From Chrysochromulina parva (taxonomy: Eukaryota; Haptophyta; Prymnesiales; Chrysochromulinaceae), in contig PJAB01000666.1 in NCBI GenBank assembly GCA_002887195.1, positions 1 through 22,351 on the forward strand: a DNA stretch of 22,351 nt, read 5' to 3'. The notes beneath the pieces are model-generated. The model worked only from the letters and a program-made list of their open reading frames with translations. It did no database searches and was not told the DNA's origin. The translations under genes were made by a program, and so were the position numbers. Positions 18,350 through 22,351 of this stretch are shown one piece after another (within the stretch, counting starts at the first letter, position 1; every line of letters starts with the position of its first letter).

Positions 18350-19255
18350 ATGGGTGTGATGGACGCATCGTCAGTGGCGGTGCTAATCGCTGGAGTGCTG
18401 CTGGGGTCGCTCTGCACATTTGCTCTCTTTGTGGTACTATGGTGCGCACGCCGCCATCGCCATCGGCGTAGAAGATCAGCATCGTGTGGTTTGCCAGAAC
18501 CTTCACCATCGGAATTGTCAACAGCTCGTGGACGACTTGAACGCAGTAGCGGCGTCCATCTGCCCGCCCGTGTGATCTCGCGTGTGCCCGCCCGTGCACA
18601 CAAAAAGCGATACGAGCGCCTCGAGGACGGCGCTGCTTCCAGGCAGGACAGCTGCCCCCCTGGAACAGAGCACGCTTCCAAAGGCGCCGTGGAGATGTGT
18701 GAGCTGCAAGATGTGGTGCGGCTCGATGCGTGCCGCCAACGGCTGATCGATTGGCTGCTTGCCAACGGCGAGATTGATGGTCTCTGCCGAATCTGCAGGA
18801 TCGAGGACGCAGGATTGGCCTCGAAGCTGAAGAAGCAGCCGCACGTCCTGGCCTCCAAACTAGCGTTCAGGGTGTTCCCACCTCGTACGGGTCGGGATCC
18901 AGAGGATGGCCATGGCGATAGTACGGGTACGCCCATCACGGCGCACAGCTTCTTCAGGCCGCTCGATGGGGATTCCCTTAAGGATTCCCAAGCGTTGGCG
19001 AGAAGACCCATCGCTTTCTCCGACGCGGAAAAAGTGAGTTTCGGGGGCGGTGCTGAGGAGGAGGAGCTTGCGGATCTTCAGGCTGAGGGAGACGCCTCTG
19101 GGGATGTATCGGCCATCACTACGACGGCTTCATCAGTGAGGGTGTTGCAGCAGCTGTCGGAGGCTCAGCAAGCCGTTGCGGCGGCTCTTGCAGAGGCAAG
19201 GCAGAGACGTGGGGCGAGCCAGGATAGAGCACAGGGAGGCGTTGTACATCTATAG
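18350..19255 (+). CDS. Single-pass membrane protein of unknown function
   Basis: The 301-residue protein starts at an ATG in good context (A at -3, G at +4). A second ATG three codons on is a possible alternative. Residues 9-32 form one transmembrane helix (VAVLIAGVLLGSLCTFALFVVLWC), followed at once by ARRHRHRRRR, which by the positive-inside rule puts the N-terminus outside and the long C-terminus in the cytosol. The remainder is hydrophilic, with a possible helical segment near residues 122-165 and a final Ala/Gln/Glu-rich helix (about 262-288) that may form a coiled coil. No catalytic motif is visible and the family is not recognised. The next gene on the same strand begins only 69 bp downstream. 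Confidence 0.65.
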   Translation: MGVMDASSVAVLIAGVLLGSLCTFALFVVLWCARRHRHRRRRSASCGLPEPSPSELSTARGRLERSSGVHLPARVISRVPARAHKKRYERLEDGAASRQDSCPPGTEHASKGAVEMCELQDVVRLDACRQRLIDWLLANGEIDGLCRICRIEDAGLASKLKKQPHVLASKLAFRVFPPRTGRDPEDGHGDSTGTPITAHSFFRPLDGDSLKDSQALARRPIAFSDAEKVSFGGGAEEEELADLQAEGDASGDVSAITTTASSVRVLQQLSEAQQAVAAALAEARQRRGASQDRAQGGVVHL

Positions 19256-19279
19256 TGGGCTGAAGTCGACACGATACTT

Positions 19280-19308
19280 AGTGTGAATATAATGCGCGCG
19301 ATCACACT
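19280..19308. repeat. Short inverted repeat between two tandem genes
   Basis: AGTGTGA (19280-19286) and TCACACT (19302-19308) are perfect reverse complements around a 15-base loop in a 69-bp intergenic gap. The loop contains AATATAATGCG, which is AT-rich. It may belong to the terminator of the first gene or the promoter of the second. Confidence 0.4.
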
Positions 19309-19324
19309 TCGTTTTCATTAGCAC

Positions 19325-20413
19325 ATGAGCTTCCTCGTCGGCCGCGCGCGGTCGGCCGCGCTCGCGAGCGACAGCGCGGATGCGCGCAATGTCGTGCTTC
19401 AGACCAATAAGAAGCCTGCCGCAAACAAGGCCTCCGCGGCCTACTCGGCCTTGCTCGGCGCCGCGATGGGAGGCGCAGCCCCATCAAAGCCAGTGAGGCC
19501 GGTCGAAGAGGATGACGACGAGGACGTGCTGCCCGAGTCCCCTGCACCGCGCGTCGCGCAGCTGGCCGCACCCTCGGACGCATGGAGTGTGACGTCACCT
19601 CCGCCGCCGGCGTTTGATCTGGGATCCGAGGCCGTGCCAGCCTTCATTGCCGCCGCCGCCTTCGGAGGTGCTCGTCCGGGCTTCTCATTCCGTGCGGGCG
19701 AGAGTGGCGTAGGCTATTATCGAGATCCGCGCAGTGGCCCCGTGCAAGCAGCAGCCCCACCGCCACCGCCTCCGACTCTCGGCCTGGCCGAGTTGTCGCT
19801 CGAGGAGGCGGAGGCTGCGTGGGCATCCGTCCAAGGGGTTGGAGTGACATCTGCTGCGCCGCTGCCACCGCCGCCACAGCCGCCACCGCCTGGAGCTGCC
19901 ATGACCCAGCCGAATCCAGTCGTGCCTCCGCCGGCCGCGCTCGTAGAACCGCCACCAAGCACGGTGCCGCCGCCGCCGCCACCACCGCCCACAGCAGCCG
20001 TGGCGCCTCCCTTGACGACAGTGGCGCAGGTTAAGCCTCCTGTGGCCCATCCATCGCCCCTGGCGCCGCCGGCGCCGCCGGCATCTGTCGCAGACACGGC
20101 AGCGACCGGAGCAGCGGCGTTCACATCTGCCGGTGCGTCGAGGGCTATGGCTCCTCCTCCCCCAGCTGCTCGAGCGGCTGCTGCCCCTGCAGTTGTTGCC
20201 CTGGCACGGCCCGGTGCATCGGCGAGCGTGGAGTTTGGCTCGATGAGGGCGGAGCGCGAGGAATCCTCTTCAGAAGACGAGGACGATGAGGATGATGAGG
20301 ATGGGCCGCATCCGAGCGCGGGCAGAGCCGCTGGTACTGCTGCGCCGCCTGCGCGCGCGCGCGCGCGACGCACCAGCAAGGACGACTCTGACGGCGAGGT
20401 GGAGTTTGGCTGA
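19325..20413 (+). CDS. Acidic, proline-rich protein with GARPGFSF...GYYRD motif
   Basis: The 362-residue protein starts at 19325. Residues 1-60 are basic/Ala-rich; EEDDDEDV follows at 61-68. The only conserved-looking core is at about 113-134, FGGARPGFSF then RAG, GVGYYRD, a Gly/aromatic motif that recalls short conserved motifs in eukaryotic nuclear proteins, though I cannot name the family. A long proline-rich region (about 144-290) contains several runs of five to eight prolines, possible WW or SH3 ligands. The end is Ser-Glu-Asp rich (ESSSEDEDDEDDEDG), with likely casein kinase 2 sites, and finishes in DDSDGEVEFG. It is probably a nuclear or cytosolic, largely disordered protein. No introns needed. 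Confidence 0.7.
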   Translation: MSFLVGRARSAALASDSADARNVVLQTNKKPAANKASAAYSALLGAAMGGAAPSKPVRPVEEDDDEDVLPESPAPRVAQLAAPSDAWSVTSPPPPAFDLGSEAVPAFIAAAAFGGARPGFSFRAGESGVGYYRDPRSGPVQAAAPPPPPPTLGLAELSLEEAEAAWASVQGVGVTSAAPLPPPPQPPPPGAAMTQPNPVVPPPAALVEPPPSTVPPPPPPPPTAAVAPPLTTVAQVKPPVAHPSPLAPPAPPASVADTAATGAAAFTSAGASRAMAPPPPAARAAAAPAVVALARPGASASVEFGSMRAEREESSSEDEDDEDDEDGPHPSAGRAAGTAAPPARARARRTSKDDSDGEVEFG

Positions 20414-20544
20414 GATCGCGGCGCGGCGCCCAGAGGCACTACACAGGCTGGACCTGCAATGCATCGAAGGGCATGTGTACGTGCATGTGCGTTTTTACGG
20501 GCAATTTCTCAAACGCAAAGACAATTCTCAGGTAAACTCGAGAG

Positions 20545-20877
20545 TCAGCTACTGCTGCCCCCTGGTACCGCTGCGCGAAGCTTCTTGTTGGAGCTGGAGC
20601 GAGCTGCCGCTGTTTCTCGCAGCTGCGAGACCTCCTTTGCGGCGGCGGCGCGCATCTGACTCAGAAAGTCGGACGCCGAGGTCGACAGCTCGGCCGCCGG
20701 TGCTGCAGCTGTGCTCGCGCCTCCGGCCGGAAGCCCCTTCTCTGCGTGCGCCGGCAGCGGGCGCCCCTCCTTCTTGGCCTTGCGGATGGCTTTCTGGAGC
20801 GCCTCGACGCGATCCAGTTTGGCATTGCCAAGCTTTGGCGTACGCGTGCGACAGTCCCTGCGATTCATGCGCGCCAT
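20545..20877 (-). CDS. Small basic protein of unknown function, 110 aa
   Basis: I chose the ATG at 20877 because it lies in an excellent eukaryotic context (ACCATGG). The frame is open further upstream to 21027, but that part is translated repeat DNA (MYSHVHVHIH). Residues 1-46 are strongly basic with a helix DRVEALQKAIRKAKKEGRPLP. Residues 50-70 are Ala/Ser/Gly-rich, then a helix FLSQMRAAAAKEVSQLRETAAAR. The composition suggests a small nucleolar, ribosome-associated or nucleic-acid-binding protein (inference). It is convergent with the preceding gene, with 131 bp between stops. Confidence 0.6.
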   Translation of the reverse strand: MARMNRRDCRTRTPKLGNAKLDRVEALQKAIRKAKKEGRPLPAHAEKGLPAGGASTAAAPAAELSTSASDFLSQMRAAAAKEVSQLRETAAARSSSNKKLRAAVPGGSSS

Positions 20878-21146
20878 GGTGAGGAAGCACCTTACAGGCG
20901 AGAGAGAGGCGAGCAACTCCTGGCGCGTCGCCGTCAAACTTGCGGAATTACATGTACTTTCCGCGATGTCATATCGCTGCAAGTGACGTGTGGAGGAGTG
21001 TATATGTACATGTACATGACTGTACATGCAGCGAGCAGAAGCCCACGCTCCTGTGATTAATCATCTTCTACGCCGCGAAAAATGGAGGGCGTCAGGGGGC
21101 CCCAACCCGTGAAAAGAGCCTGGAGAGTCGCTCCCACGAAATCATT
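20878..21146. promoter_or_regulatory. Bidirectional promoter with clustered palindromes
   Basis: This 269-bp gap between divergent starts has TACATGTA (20949-20956), the 12-bp perfect palindrome TGTACATGTACA (21005-21016), a further TGTACATG near 21021, and the 10-bp perfect palindrome TGATTAATCA (21055-21064). GTATATG at 21000 could be a TATA-like element. Four GTAC cores fall within about 75 bp. Confidence 0.5.
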
Positions 21147-21796
21147 ATGAGCCTAGCCTCGACAACCGAAGAGCTGCCCGAAGGCTGGGAGGCGGTTCAA
21201 GACGATCAAGGTCGCACGTACTTCTGGAATGTTGATACAAACGAAGTGATGTGGACGCGGCCGGTCGTGGTCAGGGCGACCAAGGGCATTGCTGCTAGTG
21301 CGTGCCGCGTGCTCTGCCAATTCACCCCAGGTTGTCTGCTGAGCACATTCCACCGACGCTCGCAGGGTACGTCTCGACTGTGACAAGGAAGCCCCTCGAC
21401 CAAGTAACTCCAAGAGGAGCTCCATCGCCGCCCATGCGGCCGTCGCCGGTGGCGACCGGTGCAGACAGCAGTACGAGTGCGGAGATAGAGGCTCTGCGAC
21501 GAGACTCATCCATCATCAGTCTCACGAAGCAGTTCAGTGGCTGTGGTAGCAACATGAATGCAACGACATCGAGATCACCTGAGGCGAAAGCACTCATTGC
21601 AGCCGAGGCGAAAGGTTTGAAATCCCCAGCTCTCTCGGTCGAGGCCCTGCGCAAGTATAACGAAGCGAAGAAGCAAGTACTTGCCTCCTCGCCCGAGTCA
21701 CCACCGCCCAGTAAGTTACCGGGCATAGCGTCATCAGAGAGCGTCAAATCTGATCGGCATCGCGATAAACCGCCGATGGTGGACCTGTACAAATGA
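21147..21796 (+). CDS. WW-domain protein, two exons
   Basis: Exon 1 (21147-21297) and exon 2 (21366-21796) join in phase to a 193-residue protein. Residues 10-39 form a WW domain: LPEGW, GRTYFWN and WTRP give the two signature Trp (14 and 36), the central YFW (25-27) and the final Pro39. WW domains bind proline-rich ligands such as PPxY. The rest is hydrophilic, Ser/Pro-rich, with a helical stretch EIEALRRDSSIISLTKQF and another around SVEALRKYNEAKKQVL, ending in MVDLYK. Without splicing, exon 1 would run to a stop at 21381-21383, giving 78 residues. Its specific role is unknown; the proline-rich protein two genes upstream would be a formal ligand candidate, but this is speculative. Confidence 0.75.
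21298..21365 (+). other. 68-bp GT-AG intron of the WW gene
   Basis: The donor is A|GTGCGTG and the acceptor is CTCGCAG|GG. Removal joins phase 1 to the downstream frame, making AGG (Arg) and continuing TAC GTC TCG. Without it the reading frame stops soon after the WW domain while the next frame stays open for about 140 codons. Confidence 0.7.
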
Positions 21797-22135
21797 GCAC
21801 GATCTTGCGCGCCCCCACAAGCAGGGTCCGCGCATGAGGGCCGGGCCGTCCCGGGTACGCGCGAACCGCGGGAAAAGCCGAGGTGGCAGGTACGACACCG
21901 ATTAAGCCGAGACGGCAGGTACGACACCGCTTACTGTAATGTACGGAGTTTGGTGTTTGCGTTCGTGCAACTGAGTCACGTCTACGCGGACCAGGCGCGG
22001 AACCCCGAGGATATGTAGCGTTTTCGTGTCCGGTGTGCGTCGGCAGCGCTACATTCCCAAGCCTCTCCCGAAGCGAAAAAATCCGAGGCGGGGGCAAACC
22101 ACCCATTGTTGGGTCTGAGCGTCCCTGTTTCTTCG
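21797..22135. other. Intergenic stretch downstream of the WW gene
   Basis: These 339 bases contain the 3' end of the WW transcript and the 29-bp duplication at 21876-21933. A minus-strand frame is open throughout, but it has no recognisable domain and I do not call it a gene. Confidence 0.5.
21876..21933. repeat. 29-bp tandem duplication
   Basis: Two adjacent 29-bp copies (21876-21904 and 21905-21933) both begin AAGCCGAG and contain GGCAGGTACGACACCG. They differ at only a few bases. Confidence 0.85.
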
Positions 22136-22351
22136 GCGCACTTTTTTGACCTAGGGGGACCTTCCCACTACTCAGGTAATTACCCCATAGGCTTTGAACA
22201 CTGTGGGGCGCACTTTTTTGACCTAGGGGGGCCTTCCCACTACTCAGGTAATTACCCCATAGGCTTTGAACACTGTGGGGCGCACTTTTTTGACCTAGGG
22301 GGACCTTCCCACTACTCAGGTAATTACCCCATAGGCTTTGAACACTGTGGG
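22136..22351. repeat. 72-bp tandem repeat array (minisatellite), three copies to window edge
   Basis: Copies start at 22136, 22208 and 22280, exactly 72 bp apart, and the third ends at the last base of the window, so the array probably continues. The only difference is A to G at 22231 in copy 2. Each unit contains TTTTTTGACCTAGG and the 10-bp palindrome GGTAATTACC. GC content is lower than in the flanks. Because 72 is a multiple of three, one plus-strand frame (starting GCG CAC TTT) and one minus-strand frame stay open through all copies. Confidence 0.95.

Noticed and set aside
19034..19081. 48-bp GTGAGT...CTTCAG segment as an intron
   Set aside because: The sites look good but it is very short, in frame and without a stop, so nothing requires splicing.
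21744..22351. Minus-strand frame open through the 72-bp array into the WW gene 3' end
   Set aside because: No domain, Arg/Pro-rich, overlaps the WW coding end, and the only array variant changes an amino acid in this frame.
22136..22351. CRISPR array
   Set aside because: Repeats are contiguous with no spacers, and the context is eukaryotic.

Overview
The window looks like nuclear DNA of a protist, most likely a unicellular alga. It is GC-rich and gene-dense. Genes alternate strands with bidirectional promoters, ATG contexts are eukaryotic-style, there is at least one short GT-AG intron of 68 bp, and there are no operons or Shine-Dalgarno signals. Encoded families (ShK-like cysteine domains, a GT8 glycosyltransferase, a PAPS-type sulfotransferase, proline-rich spacers, a WW domain, a fatty-acid/sterol hydroxylase) are typical of haptophyte, pelagophyte or related algal genomes. 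The exact lineage cannot be fixed from sequence alone.

Layout. (1) 1-1812, minus strand: the N-terminal ~600 residues of a long alanine-rich coiled-coil protein with UVR-like motifs and ~122-residue repeats; it runs off the left edge. (2) ~1813-2899: divergent promoter region framed by a 20-bp perfect inverted repeat built from a pentamer. (3) 2900-16705, plus strand: one uninterrupted ORF of about 4,600 codons, the centrepiece of the window. In order it holds a signal-anchor-like segment, three short CxxWC cysteine modules around an ShK-like domain, a 25-unit DKAAA repeat, a polyproline linker, a GT8 glycosyltransferase, an unassigned cysteine-containing domain, a second polyproline linker, about 21 copies of an alternating Cys/Gly/Pro repeat, a degenerate sulfotransferase copy, an intact-looking sulfotransferase, two ShK-like domains, a GH-A-like glycoside hydrolase with a beta-rich tail, and a C-terminal block of ShK-like, DKAAA and TEPQHSPAP repeats. 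(4) 16706-17159: convergent intergenic DNA with a hairpin followed by six T. (5) 17160-18095, minus: fatty-acid hydroxylase superfamily membrane enzyme. (6) 18350-19255, plus: single-pass membrane protein of unknown function. (7) 19325-20413, plus: acidic, proline-rich protein with a GARPGFSF...GYYRD motif. (8) 20545-20877, minus: small basic protein. (9) 21147-21796, plus: WW-domain protein with one short intron. (10) 22136-22351: three 72-bp tandem repeats reaching the window edge.

How it may fit together (inference): the giant protein joins glycosyl transfer, sulfation and glycan hydrolysis on one secretory-pathway polypeptide, with cysteine-rich and proline-rich spacers. This would suit making or remodelling a sulfated cell-surface or scale polysaccharide. 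I know of no described protein with this architecture, and it is the best candidate for a previously undescribed system here. The flanking genes show no evident functional link to it.
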